Assembly (NCBI GenBank): GCA_030834045.1
Contig: JAURFZ010000003.1
Coordinates: 1 to 29,331 of the forward strand
Source: Burkholderiales bacterium
GTDB lineage: Bacteria > Pseudomonadota > Gammaproteobacteria > Burkholderiales > Burkholderiaceae_A
Direction of reading: 5' to 3'
DNA: 29,331 nucleotides
How positions within the stretch are numbered: position 1 is the stretch's first letter; each line of letters begins with the position of its first letter. The notes under the pieces are model-generated. The model searched no databases. It was not told the origin of the DNA and was given only the letters and a program-made list of their open reading frames with translations. Made by a program: the position numbers and the translations under genes. This document shows, one piece after another, positions 16,026-23,664 of the stretch.

Positions 16026-16607
16026 TTGAAATTCTCGGGAATAACCGCGGTCTGTTTCTGCACCTTGCTTGGAGCCTGCGCAACAACCCCCTCCCAACAA
16101 GGCCCACTTGCCTCTTTTCAGGCCCTTCAGGCGCAGACCTTTGCCTCGAATCATCTGCAGTTCACGGGCCGCTTTGCTCTTAACGCCTCTTTTCTTAACG
16201 AGCCAGTTCAGGGACGTTTTGACTGGCGACAGCCCAAAGGCGGAACAGGCCCAGAGTTGCTGGAGTTTCAGAATCCCTGGGGTGAACTTCAGGCGGGGCT
16301 TGGGCGAGTGCGTGCCCCCGACTCGGTGACTCACCAAGCTGGTAAACGCCTCGACTCTACTGCCAGCGCCCATGCAGGCTGGCAGGTCTTTGACCAGAAG
16401 GGCGCGCCGGTTATGGAGGCGGCACTCGATCACTGGGCCTCACACATCGGGCTTGAGGCTAAGAGTCTGGCTGCTTTTTTCTCTTTACTTGACGAGCTTG
16501 CGCCCGAGCTTCAGGCCTTGCCAAACCCCAGGCCGATTGTGAAGCGACTTCAGAATGCGGAGGGCTGGATGGAACTTCGACTGGTTGCTGACCCATGCTG
16601 CAACTAA
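16026..16607 (+). CDS. lolB: Outer-membrane lipoprotein LolB
   Basis: The 193-residue lipoprotein begins at a TTG codon with MKFSGITAVCFCTLLGAC, ending in the lipobox LLGAC. The LolB core follows (HLQFTGRFALNASFLNEPVQGRFDWRQ, then LLEFQNPWGELQAGLG). LolB accepts lipoproteins from periplasmic LolA and inserts them in the outer membrane. Alternative starts further in would lose the signal, so the TTG is required. It overlaps ispE by 13 bp. Sequence conservation in the family is weak, but the signal, fold pattern and lolB-ispE neighbourhood agree. Confidence 0.9.
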   Translation: MKFSGITAVCFCTLLGACATTPSQQGPLASFQALQAQTFASNHLQFTGRFALNASFLNEPVQGRFDWRQPKGGTGPELLEFQNPWGELQAGLGRVRAPDSVTHQAGKRLDSTASAHAGWQVFDQKGAPVMEAALDHWASHIGLEAKSLAAFFSLLDELAPELQALPNPRPIVKRLQNAEGWMELRLVADPCCN

Positions 16608-17479
16608 AGGCGCCTGCCAAGCTCAACCTCTTCCTGCACGTGACAGGCCAGCGAAGCGATGGCTACCACCTGCTTCAAAGCCTGTTTGTGCCAATTAACT
16701 GGTGCGATGAAATTGAAATAACACCCACTCATGACGGAGCCATTGAACGTCGTTCCAGTCACCCCTGGCCCGCCGAAGACGACATCTGCATCAAGGCAGC
16801 CAGGCAGCTTAAGGCGGTTGCGATGTCCCAGGGCCTTATGCGGCCTTCACTGGGATGCGACATTTTCATTCATAAATCGATTCCTCATGGCGCCGGCTTA
16901 GGCGGAGGCAGTTCCGATGCGGCCACCTGCCTAAAAGGCCTGCAAGAACTCTGGCAGATTAGCCTTAGCAACACGGAGCTTGCTGAGCTTGGGCTCGGGC
17001 TAGGGGCCGATGTCCCCTTCTTTCTTCGCACTGGGCCAGCACTCGTAACCGGCATTGGCGAGACGCTGCGCAGGCTTGTGCCCAAGGCAAGGCATTTTGT
17101 CGTTGCCGTACCTCGTGTTGAAGTTGCCACCGCCCGTATTTTTCAAGACAAAAACCTGCGACGCAACAACCCAGCACTCGGAGAAGATGCGATTGAGGCC
17201 GCGCTCGAGCAGTCGGTCTGGACCCTTGGGCGCAATGATCTCTCTGAGGTTGCCTTTGAACTTTTCCCCGAACTGCGCATCGACCTTGAGCTGCTTGTGC
17301 GGGCTGCCGGTCTTCAAGGGCTGCCCCCCGAGGCCGTGCGCATGTCGGGCAGCGGATCGTCGCTTTTTTGCAGCTGCGAATCGCAGGCCCAGGCCGAGAG
17401 AATCACGCAATGGCTTGTCTCACAGCCGGCAAGTAGCCAACGGTTTCGTGGCATGCGCGCGGTGCAGGCGTATTTATAA
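16595..17479 (+). CDS. ispE: 4-diphosphocytidyl-2-C-methyl-D-erythritol kinase
   Basis: This is a 294-residue GHMP kinase. It begins with LKAPAKLNLFLHVTGQRSDG, has the ATP-binding motif PHGAGLGGGSSDAA at residues 97-110 and GLGADVPFFL around 130, and ends with a C-terminal GHMP domain (VRMSGSGSSLFC). It phosphorylates CDP-ME in the MEP isoprenoid pathway. The start lies inside the end of lolB (13 bp overlap). The tRNA-Gln gene follows 49 bp downstream. All expected motifs are intact. Confidence 0.95.
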   Translation: MLQLKAPAKLNLFLHVTGQRSDGYHLLQSLFVPINWCDEIEITPTHDGAIERRSSHPWPAEDDICIKAARQLKAVAMSQGLMRPSLGCDIFIHKSIPHGAGLGGGSSDAATCLKGLQELWQISLSNTELAELGLGLGADVPFFLRTGPALVTGIGETLRRLVPKARHFVVAVPRVEVATARIFQDKNLRRNNPALGEDAIEAALEQSVWTLGRNDLSEVAFELFPELRIDLELLVRAAGLQGLPPEAVRMSGSGSSLFCSCESQAQAERITQWLVSQPASSQRFRGMRAVQAYL

Positions 17480-17528
17480 AATGCAGTCGAATCCAGTACG
17501 ATTGGAGTTTTGATGGTGGTTCTATCGC

Positions 17529-17605
17529 TGGGGAGTCGCCAAGTTGGTTAAGGCACCGGATTTTGATTCCGGCATTCGAGGGTTCGAGTCCTTCCTCCCC
17601 AGCCA
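17529..17605 (+). tRNA. tRNA-Gln (anticodon UUG) with encoded CCA
   Basis: The sequence folds as a standard tRNA. The acceptor stem is TGGGGAG with CTCCCCA, the D-arm GCC...GGC, and the anticodon stem CCGGA/TCCGG with loop TTTTGAT and anticodon TTG. The T-arm is GAGGG with loop TTCGAGT and CCTTC (one G-U), then discriminator G and an encoded CCA at 17603-17605. It reads CAA (and wobble CAG) glutamine codons. It sits between ispE and prs as in many betaproteobacteria. No integrase or attachment repeat is seen near it. Confidence 0.97.
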
Positions 17606-17656
17606 CTTCAAAGCCCGTTCATGCTAAGACTACCCACCCGAACCGAGACGCCCCAC

Positions 17657-18634
17657 ATGGCCGACCGCCTTAACAACACCGGCTCCCCTGCCGAAGGCAT
17701 CATGTTGTTCACGGGCAATGCCAATCCTAGGCTTGCCTCCGACGTTGCCAAATGCCTTTCTATTCCTTTGGGCCGCGCCAATGTGGGGCGGTTTTCAGAC
17801 GGCGAGGCCACCATCGAAATACTTGAGCATGTCCGCGGGCGCGATGTCTTTGTGCTGCAGTCCACCTCATGCCCGGCAAACGATCATCTTATGGAAGTGA
17901 TGCTGATGGTCGACGCACTTCGTCGCGCCTCGGCAAGCCGAATTACGGCGGCCATTCCTTATTTTGGTTACGCCCGCCAAGACCGCAGGGTGCGCTCGGC
18001 CCGTGTGCCAATTAGTGCAAAGGTCGTGGCCAACATGCTGCAGTCGGTGGGTGTTAACCGCGTGCTCACCATGGACCTGCACTCCGATCAGATCCAAGGT
18101 TTTTTCGATGTCCCCGTTGACAACATTTATGCGGCCCCCATTATTTTGGGCGATATCTGGAAGCACGACTACCGCGACGTGATGGTGGTCTCGCCCGATG
18201 TTGGTGGCGTGGTTCGGGCCAGAGCCTTTGCTAAAGAGCTCGACACCGATCTCGCCATTATCGACAAGCGTCGGCCCAAGGCCAATGTGTCAGAGGTCAT
18301 GAACATTATTGGCGATGTCGAGGGCCGCACCTGCATCATCATGGATGACATGGTGGACACGGCCGGAACACTCACCAAGGCGGCTGCCGCGCTAAAGGCC
18401 AATGGCGCCTCGCGCGTTGTCGCCTATTGCACACATCCTGTTTTATCGGGTGGCGCCGCACAAAGGGTTGAGCAGTCTGACCTCGATGAACTGGTGGTCA
18501 CGGACACCATCCCCCTTGACCTCGAGACAGCCGCATGCGAGCGCATTCGGGTTATTTCCTGTGCAGGCCTCATGGCAGAGACCATCATACGAATCGCCAA
18601 GTCCGATTCCGTAAGCTCACTTTTTCTGGAATAG
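17657..18634 (+). CDS. prs: Ribose-phosphate pyrophosphokinase (PRPP synthetase)
   Basis: From the ATG at 17657 the 325-residue protein has the class I PRPP synthetase features: MLFTGNANPRLASDV near the start, the flexible loop RQDRRVRSARVPISAKV, the ribose-5-phosphate region VVSPDVGGVVRARAFA and the PRPP-binding loop IIMDDMVDTAGTL. It makes PRPP for nucleotide, His and Trp synthesis. An ATG at 17621 would add 12 residues without family similarity, so the later start is preferred. The gene order ispE-tRNA-prs-rplY is conserved in the group. Confidence 0.95.
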   Translation: MADRLNNTGSPAEGIMLFTGNANPRLASDVAKCLSIPLGRANVGRFSDGEATIEILEHVRGRDVFVLQSTSCPANDHLMEVMLMVDALRRASASRITAAIPYFGYARQDRRVRSARVPISAKVVANMLQSVGVNRVLTMDLHSDQIQGFFDVPVDNIYAAPIILGDIWKHDYRDVMVVSPDVGGVVRARAFAKELDTDLAIIDKRRPKANVSEVMNIIGDVEGRTCIIMDDMVDTAGTLTKAAAALKANGASRVVAYCTHPVLSGGAAQRVEQSDLDELVVTDTIPLDLETAACERIRVISCAGLMAETIIRIAKSDSVSSLFLE

Positions 18635-18644
18635 CCTTTCGGTC

Positions 18645-18653
18645 TGCTAGAAT
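18645..18653 (+). promoter_or_regulatory. Extended -10 promoter candidate for rplY
   Basis: The sequence TGCTAGAAT matches an extended -10 (TGn plus TAGAAT) upstream of rplY. No good -35 is visible, which fits extended -10 promoters. It lies between the prs stop at 18634 and the rplY start at 18725, so transcription would begin near 18660. Confidence 0.5.
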
Positions 18654-18656
18654 AGA

Positions 18657-18699
18657 GGGCTTTTGCGTTGGCGCTGGTCGCGGCCCAACGAGCCCTTTT
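18657..18699 (+). terminator. Rho-independent-like hairpin in the prs-rplY gap
   Basis: GGGCT pairs with AGCCC, and CGTTGG with CCAACG further in, followed at once by TTTT. It fits an intrinsic terminator after prs. Because the likely rplY promoter lies immediately before it, it could instead act as a leader hairpin of rplY. Confidence 0.55.
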
Positions 18700-18724
18700 A
18701 AACGATTAACCGGAGTGACATTCC

Positions 18725-19360
18725 ATGAAAATTTCCACCTCCCACGTGGTGGCAAACCGCCGTGAAACGCAAGGTACGAGTGCGAGCCGCCGCCTTCGTC
18801 GTAGCGGCAAGGTGCCAGGTATTGTTTATGGCAGTGCGGCTCAGCCCATCTCCATTGAAATGAACCACAACCCTATTCTTCTTGCCTTAAAGGTCGAGGC
18901 TTTTCACTCGTCCATCCTTAACCTTGAGCTCGATGGAAAGTCTGAACAGGTCCTTCTAAGAGACTTTCAGATGCACCCATTCAGGGCACAGGTTCTGCAC
19001 GTTGACTTCCAAAGGGTGGATGCAAACTCAAAGCTTCATACCCGCGTGCCCTTGCACTTTATTGGCCAGGAAAATTCGCCCGCGGTGAAGCTTGAAGGGG
19101 CCATGGTCAGTCATGTGCTGAACGACCTCGAGGTCTCCTGTTTACCCCAAGACCTTCCCGAATTTCTTGAGGTCAACCTCTCCAACCTTACAACCGCGCA
19201 TCCCGTGCATGTCAGTGATATCCAATTGCCTGCAGGCGTTGTCTTAATAACGCACGGGCAGGACAACCCCGTGGTGGCCACAGCATCCAAGGTCGGCGGG
19301 GCATCATCATCGACCGACGATGCGGCAGCACCGGGCGGTGAGGCCGCTAAGCCCGTTTAA
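18725..19360 (+). CDS. rplY: 50S ribosomal protein L25/general stress protein Ctc
   Basis: The 211-residue long-form L25 (Ctc/TL5) has the N-terminal 5S-rRNA-binding domain (TSASRRLRRSGKVPGIVYGS about residues 18-37, FQMHPFRAQVLHVDFQRV about 80-97). A TL5 C-terminal beta domain follows (HFIGQENSPAVKLEG and FLEVNLSNLTTAHPVHVSDI). The Ala/Asp-rich C-terminal tail is usual. It binds 5S rRNA in the large subunit. A leader hairpin and an extended -10 precede it. pth follows 15 bp after the stop, the conserved ctc-pth pair. Confidence 0.95.
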   Translation: MKISTSHVVANRRETQGTSASRRLRRSGKVPGIVYGSAAQPISIEMNHNPILLALKVEAFHSSILNLELDGKSEQVLLRDFQMHPFRAQVLHVDFQRVDANSKLHTRVPLHFIGQENSPAVKLEGAMVSHVLNDLEVSCLPQDLPEFLEVNLSNLTTAHPVHVSDIQLPAGVVLITHGQDNPVVATASKVGGASSSTDDAAAPGGEAAKPV

Positions 19361-19375
19361 GCTGTCTAAGGTGAT

Positions 19376-19978
19376 TTGACGCCGTCCATTCAGCTCATCG
19401 TGGGGCTCGGCAATCCCGGGCCCCGCTACGAGGACCATCGTCACAATGTTGGCTTTAGGCTGGCCGAAAGGCTGCATGGTCTGCCCCAGTCGCTCACCGG
19501 TTTCGCGCCCACCGCATGGCATGACGAACCGCGCTTTTCTTGCCGTCTTCAACGGCTGGCCTCGTCCGTTTTTTGCTGCCAGCCAACCACCTACATGAAC
19601 GACTCGGGACGTGCGGTTAATGCCCTTGTGCAGTTCTACAAAATTCCAGCAGATGCCATTTTGGTTGTGCACGATGAGCTCGATATTGCACCAGGCGACA
19701 TTCGTTTAAAAAAGGGTGGCGGTCACGGCGGGCACAATGGCGTTCGCAGTATCGCCCAGCACCTAAGCACGCCAGACTTCTGGAGACTTCGGCTCGGCAT
19801 TGGCCACCCGCGTAGCCTTGGTCTTGCGCAAGAGGTTGCCGACTTCGTTCTTCATCGCCCCTCGGCAAACGAACAGGCGCTTATTCAAGCCGCCATCGAT
19901 CGAAGCCTTCAGGCCATGCCCGATATTCTTAACGGACGTTTTGATAAAGCCCAGCTTGCGCTGCACTCATCAACATAA
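19376..19978 (+). CDS. pth: Peptidyl-tRNA hydrolase
   Basis: The 200-residue protein has LIVGLGNPGPRYEDHRHNVGF with catalytic His23 at the start, then CCQPTTYMNDSGRAV, VVHDELDIAPGDIRLKKGG and GHNGVRSI. It hydrolyses peptidyl-tRNAs that drop off ribosomes. The start is a TTG, preceded by AAGGTGA as ribosome-binding site. No in-frame ATG is near, so TTG is accepted. It is downstream of rplY and upstream of ychF. Confidence 0.95.
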   Translation: MTPSIQLIVGLGNPGPRYEDHRHNVGFRLAERLHGLPQSLTGFAPTAWHDEPRFSCRLQRLASSVFCCQPTTYMNDSGRAVNALVQFYKIPADAILVVHDELDIAPGDIRLKKGGGHGGHNGVRSIAQHLSTPDFWRLRLGIGHPRSLGLAQEVADFVLHRPSANEQALIQAAIDRSLQAMPDILNGRFDKAQLALHSST

Positions 19979-19999
19979 ACCCATCAAAGGTAATTCGCT

Positions 20000-21091
20000 A
20001 TGGCGCTTCAATGTGGAATCGTAGGCCTTCCCAATGTGGGAAAGAGCACCCTGTTTAATGCCCTGACCAAGGCAGGAATTGCCGCAGAGAACTACCCTTT
20101 TTGCACCATCGAGCCCAACACCGGCATTGTTGAGCTACCCGACCCCAGGCTTGGCCAGCTTGCCAGCATTGTTTCACCTGAGCGCATCATGCCTGCAACC
20201 GTTGAGTTTGTTGACATCGCTGGGCTTGTTGCCGGAGCAAGCAAGGGCGAGGGCCTTGGCAACCAGTTTCTTGCCAACATTCGCGAGACCGACGCCATTG
20301 TGAATGTCGTGCGCTGCTTTGATGACGAGAATGTTGTGCATGTAAATGGTCGTGTTGACCCCCTTGCAGACATTGAAACCATTGCAACCGAACTGGCACT
20401 GGCCGATCTCGCAGGCCTTGAGAAGCAGCTTGCAAAAGCCATGAAGCCGGCGCGCGCCGGAGACAAAGACGCGACTCGAGTGGTTGCGGTGCTCGAGAAA
20501 TGCCAGGCCGAACTGAATCTGGCTAAGCCCATTCGTGGGCTTGACCTTAGCCCCGAGGAATGGTCGCTGCTTCGGCAGTTTTTCTTCATCACCGCAAAGC
20601 CCGCCATGTATGTAGCGAATGTTGCAGAGGACGGTTTCACCAACAATGCCCACCTCGAGAGGCTCAGCCAGTTTGCAGCCACCCAGGGCGCACCTGTGGT
20701 TGCAATCTGCGCGGCCGTAGAGGCAGAAATTGCCGACATGCCCGATGAAGACAAGCAGGTCTTCTTGGCCGATATGGGCATGCAAGAGCCCGGGCTTAAT
20801 CGCGTAATACGGGCAGCCTTTAGCCTTCTCGGCTTACAAACCTATTTCACCGCCGGTGTAAAAGAGGTGCGCGCTTGGACCGTGCGCATTGGCGCCACAG
20901 CACCACAGGCCGCAGGCGTTATTCACACCGACTTTGAACGCGGCTTTATACGGGCAGAAGTCATTGGCTTTCACGATTTTATTGCCGGCAAGGGAGAGCC
21001 CGGCGCAAAGGAGGCAGGCAAGATGCGGCTAGAGGGTAAGGACTACGTAGTGAAGGACGGCGACGTCATGCACTTCCGTTTTAACGTCTAA
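20000..21091 (+). CDS. ychF: Ribosome-associated ATPase YchF/EngD (Obg family)
   Basis: The 363-residue Obg-family ATPase has P-loop GLPNVGKS at residues 9-16, switch segment VEFVDIAGLVAGASKGEGLGNQFLANIRE, and a NVAE motif in place of the NKxD guanine-specificity motif, as expected for an ATP-preferring YchF. A C-terminal TGS domain follows (about 279 on; LQTYFTAGVKEVRAWTV). YchF binds ribosomes and is implicated in stress and redox responses. Leucine is encoded by CTT in 14 of 30 cases, which I use as a local reference for codon use. Confidence 0.96.
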   Translation: MALQCGIVGLPNVGKSTLFNALTKAGIAAENYPFCTIEPNTGIVELPDPRLGQLASIVSPERIMPATVEFVDIAGLVAGASKGEGLGNQFLANIRETDAIVNVVRCFDDENVVHVNGRVDPLADIETIATELALADLAGLEKQLAKAMKPARAGDKDATRVVAVLEKCQAELNLAKPIRGLDLSPEEWSLLRQFFFITAKPAMYVANVAEDGFTNNAHLERLSQFAATQGAPVVAICAAVEAEIADMPDEDKQVFLADMGMQEPGLNRVIRAAFSLLGLQTYFTAGVKEVRAWTVRIGATAPQAAGVIHTDFERGFIRAEVIGFHDFIAGKGEPGAKEAGKMRLEGKDYVVKDGDVMHFRFNV

Positions 21092-21184
21092 GATCCAAGG
21101 CGCATTTAATCGCCAGCATTCCCTTTTCTTCATTCCAGGAAAATGTTACACATCCCATTAGGGATATCTTAGGCGGAGTAACCC

Positions 21185-21664
21185 ATGAACACGAGTGTCT
21201 TCAATTACCCTTGGTCCAAACGAGCCTTTGTGGTAGCCCTACTGGCATTGACAGTTACAAGTTGCGCCACAGGCGAGTACGAAGGCGGGTTAAGTGGGGA
21301 AGGTAAATACCACGGGCAGGGGTCCCTTGTTTTAACAAGCGGTGAGTCCTATGTGGGTTACTTTGTGAATGGGTTGAAGGAAGGAATAGGAAGTTTAAGT
21401 TACACCAACGGCGACAAATATGCTGGGGAGTGGCGCAACAACCAAAGAAGTGGTCAAGGCACAATTACCTTCGCCAATGGCGACAAGTACGTCGGAGAAT
21501 TCAAAGAAGATCGATTTTCAGGTCTGGGCATTTTCAGATGGGCCAATGGTGACAAGTACTTTGGCGAATTCAGTCAGGGGCGCTTAAACGGCTACGGAAC
21601 CTTCACGTCTTCCAGTGGCAAAGTTTTCACTGGCAGGTTCAAAGACGACCAGCCCGTGGACTGA
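21185..21664 (+). CDS. MORN-repeat lipoprotein
   Basis: The 159-residue protein begins with a lipoprotein signal whose cysteine is Cys27 (VALLALTVTSC). It then has about five MORN repeats of 23 residues, each starting Y-x-G-x-[FW] and containing GxGx and NGDKY (YAGEWRNNQRSGQGTITFANGDK is representative). MORN repeats are beta-hairpin arrays that bind lipids or proteins; here the array would be periplasmic or on the outer membrane. The function is unknown. Codons are AT-leaning (6 of 10 leucines are TTA/TTG) compared with the CTT-rich neighbours, suggesting a different origin or low expression. A GGCGGAG ribosome-binding site precedes the ATG. Confidence 0.85.
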   Translation: MNTSVFNYPWSKRAFVVALLALTVTSCATGEYEGGLSGEGKYHGQGSLVLTSGESYVGYFVNGLKEGIGSLSYTNGDKYAGEWRNNQRSGQGTITFANGDKYVGEFKEDRFSGLGIFRWANGDKYFGEFSQGRLNGYGTFTSSSGKVFTGRFKDDQPVD

Positions 21665-21795
21665 GTGATAACGGTTTCATCAACCCAATTCTTCAGGCCG
21701 CAGGTTTTGTAGGCGGCCTTGGGGGAAGGGCGCGCCGCCGAGGATACGATAGGATGCATTGCATCACCCACACGAAAGGGTGTTAAGGACAACCC
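21665..21795 (+). promoter_or_regulatory. Intergenic region upstream of lldD with hairpin and palindrome
   Basis: The 131-bp gap holds a perfect 7-bp inverted repeat at 21695-21719 (AGGCCGC/GCGGCCT, 11-nt loop), possibly a weak terminator for the MORN gene although no T-run follows. It also holds a short palindrome GATGCATTGCATC at 21753-21765 that could be an operator for lldD. An AAGGA ribosome-binding site precedes the lldD ATG. Confidence 0.4.
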
Positions 21796-22962
21796 ATGCC
21801 CGTTATTACCACCATCGAAGACCTGCGCGTTCTAGCTGAAAAACGCGTGCCGCGCATGTTTTATGACTACGCCGACAGCGGCTCGTGGACCGAAAGTACC
21901 TACCGCGCCAACGAAGACGACTTCCAAAAAATCAAGCTGCGCCAGCGCGTAGCAGTGAACATGGAAAACCGTAGCACCAGCACCAAGATGGTGGGCATCG
22001 AGACCAAAATGCCCGTGTGCATTGCCCCTGTGGGCTTGACCGGTATGCAGCACGCCGATGGCGAAATGCATGCGGCCATGGCCGCCAAAAAGTTTGGCAT
22101 CCCCTTCACCCTATCGACCATGAGCATCTGCTCAATCGAGGACATCGCGGCCCACACCCAAGCGCCGTTTTGGTTTCAGCTCTACATGATGCGCGACCGC
22201 GAGGCCATGGCCCGCATGATTGACCGCTGCAAAGCCGCCAACGTGAGCGCCATGGTGCTCACACTCGACTTGCAAGTCATTGGCCAACGCCACAAAGACC
22301 TCAAAAACGGCCTCACCGCGCCACCTAGCCCCACGTTTGCCAACATCATTAACCTAATGACCAAGCCACGCTGGTGTCTGGGCATGGCTGGCACCCGCCG
22401 CCATACCTTCGGCAACCTGGTGGGCCATGTCAAAGCCGTGTCCAATATGAAGTCGCTGGCCTCGTGGACCAACGAGCAGTTTGACCCGACTCTCAACTGG
22501 GAAGACGTGGCCTGGGTCAAAAAGCAATGGGGCGGCAAGCTGATCTTAAAAGGCATCATGGACACCGAAGACGCCAAGTTGGCCGTGGCCAGCGGCGCCG
22601 ACGCACTTGTGGTGAGTAACCATGGCGGCCGCCAGCTCGATGGCGCGCCCAGCAGCATCGAAGCCCTGCCGGCCATCGTGGCCTCAGTGGGCGACCAAAT
22701 TGAAGTCTGGATGGACGGCGGTATTCGCAGCGGCCAAGACGTGCTTAAGGCCTGGGCGTTGGGCGCCAAGGGCACCATGATCGGCCGCGCCATGGTCTAC
22801 GGCCTGGGCGCAATGGGCGAAGCGGGTGTAACCAAGGCTCTGCAAATCATCCATAAAGAGCTCGACGTCACCATGGCCTTTTGTGGCCACACCGACATCC
22901 AGAACGTCAACTCCAACATCTTGCTGCCTGGCACTTTTCCGAGGGCTTTATCGAGCCTCTGA
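21796..22962 (+). CDS. lldD: FMN-dependent alpha-hydroxy-acid dehydrogenase (L-lactate dehydrogenase-like)
   Basis: The 388-residue protein is in the FMN-dependent alpha-hydroxy-acid oxidase family. It has MFYDYADSGSWTESTYRAN near the start, the FMN segment PVCIAPVGLTGMQHADGE, FTLSTMSICSIEDIA, and the catalytic His276 with Arg279 in SNHGGRQLDGAPSS. The closest type I recognise is the betaproteobacterial lactate dehydrogenase LldD; glycolate- or mandelate-type substrates cannot be excluded. It probably feeds electrons from L-lactate to quinones. Codon use departs from the window: only 2 of 31 leucines are CTT while CTG dominates. This suggests acquisition from another lineage. Confidence 0.88.
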   Translation: MPVITTIEDLRVLAEKRVPRMFYDYADSGSWTESTYRANEDDFQKIKLRQRVAVNMENRSTSTKMVGIETKMPVCIAPVGLTGMQHADGEMHAAMAAKKFGIPFTLSTMSICSIEDIAAHTQAPFWFQLYMMRDREAMARMIDRCKAANVSAMVLTLDLQVIGQRHKDLKNGLTAPPSPTFANIINLMTKPRWCLGMAGTRRHTFGNLVGHVKAVSNMKSLASWTNEQFDPTLNWEDVAWVKKQWGGKLILKGIMDTEDAKLAVASGADALVVSNHGGRQLDGAPSSIEALPAIVASVGDQIEVWMDGGIRSGQDVLKAWALGAKGTMIGRAMVYGLGAMGEAGVTKALQIIHKELDVTMAFCGHTDIQNVNSNILLPGTFPRALSSL

Positions 22963-23004
22963 CCATGTATTGAGCTTGTCTTGTGCCTTGACAACATAAC
23001 GAAC

Positions 23005-23664
23005 CTAGGGGTTCGGACGGCCGGAACTCTTCTGTACCGAAATAAGAATCTCGTTGCGCCGGCGCCAAGGCAGGGTAAAGGGGTCGTTGTAACGCGCTAC
23101 CTGGGGTGGCCCTTTTTCAACCAAGCCCCGCGCCTCTAACCAGGCCCTTAATTTCGCAGTCTGGTCCGCAATCGCCGATTCAGTGGTCCAGCCGCTAAAG
23201 CGCACGGACGCCGCTTCGTGTGGTGGCACCTTGCGAATTTTCACAGAAGGGTCGGTGGGCTTAGGAAGGCTGGCAATGTCCTCGCTACTTGGCATTACAA
23301 AGTGCAGTCGCCATCCATCGTCTTTGGGCTCAACGGTCACCGGAGCGGTCATTGCTATCTTCCGACTATCGCCCGAGTCGGCCTGGTTACCACCAAAAAT
23401 ATAGCCCGCCACACGACGAAAACCCTTGCGACTTGCAGAATCGAAATCGCCTGAAAGCTCTGTCTCTGCAACGACAAAGCCCGCATAGAGCCGATGCTCA
23501 AAAGGGCCGTCAGTTACGAGGACTTCATACCTGGGTTCTTCAATTGCCATGGCTGAGCCTAGCGTTAGGACAAAAAGCCCCACAAAAAAGAGGGCGACAC
23601 GGCCCGGTACCTGCAGGGCCAAGACTACTATTGCGTGGAAAACTATACGTGCACTATGAACCAT
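23005..23664 (-). CDS. SOUL-family putative heme-binding protein, exported or membrane-anchored
   Basis: The 219-residue protein has an N-terminal hydrophobic stretch (VPGRVALFFVGLFVLTLGSAMA) that looks like a signal peptide. A SOUL/HBP domain follows from about residue 40: EEPRYEVLVTDGPFEHRLY, RRVAGYIFGGN, KIAMTAPVTVEP and the terminal RRRNEILISV. SOUL proteins are associated with heme or tetrapyrrole binding, but heme binding is not universal and no single ligand residue proves it here. Starts at 23670, 23664 or TTG 23622 are possible. The 5' end overlaps the divergent dioxygenase gene by several bases. It converges with lldD. Confidence 0.8.
   Translation of the reverse strand: MVHSARIVFHAIVVLALQVPGRVALFFVGLFVLTLGSAMAIEEPRYEVLVTDGPFEHRLYAGFVVAETELSGDFDSASRKGFRRVAGYIFGGNQADSGDSRKIAMTAPVTVEPKDDGWRLHFVMPSSEDIASLPKPTDPSVKIRKVPPHEAASVRFSGWTTESAIADQTAKLRAWLEARGLVEKGPPQVARYNDPFTLPWRRRNEILISVQKSSGRPNP

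Noticed and set aside
17529..17605. tRNA-Gln as a mobile-element attachment site
   Set aside because: No integrase gene and no repeat of the tRNA 3' end is visible nearby; the flanking gene order is the normal chromosomal one.
20092..20785. Two long minus-strand frames (about 200-229 codons) opposite ychF
   Set aside because: Both are antisense to the highly conserved ychF and show only Ser/Ala-rich composition typical of shadow frames.
22182..22793. Minus-strand frame of 203 codons opposite lldD
   Set aside because: No family resemblance, and lldD on the plus strand has intact catalytic motifs.
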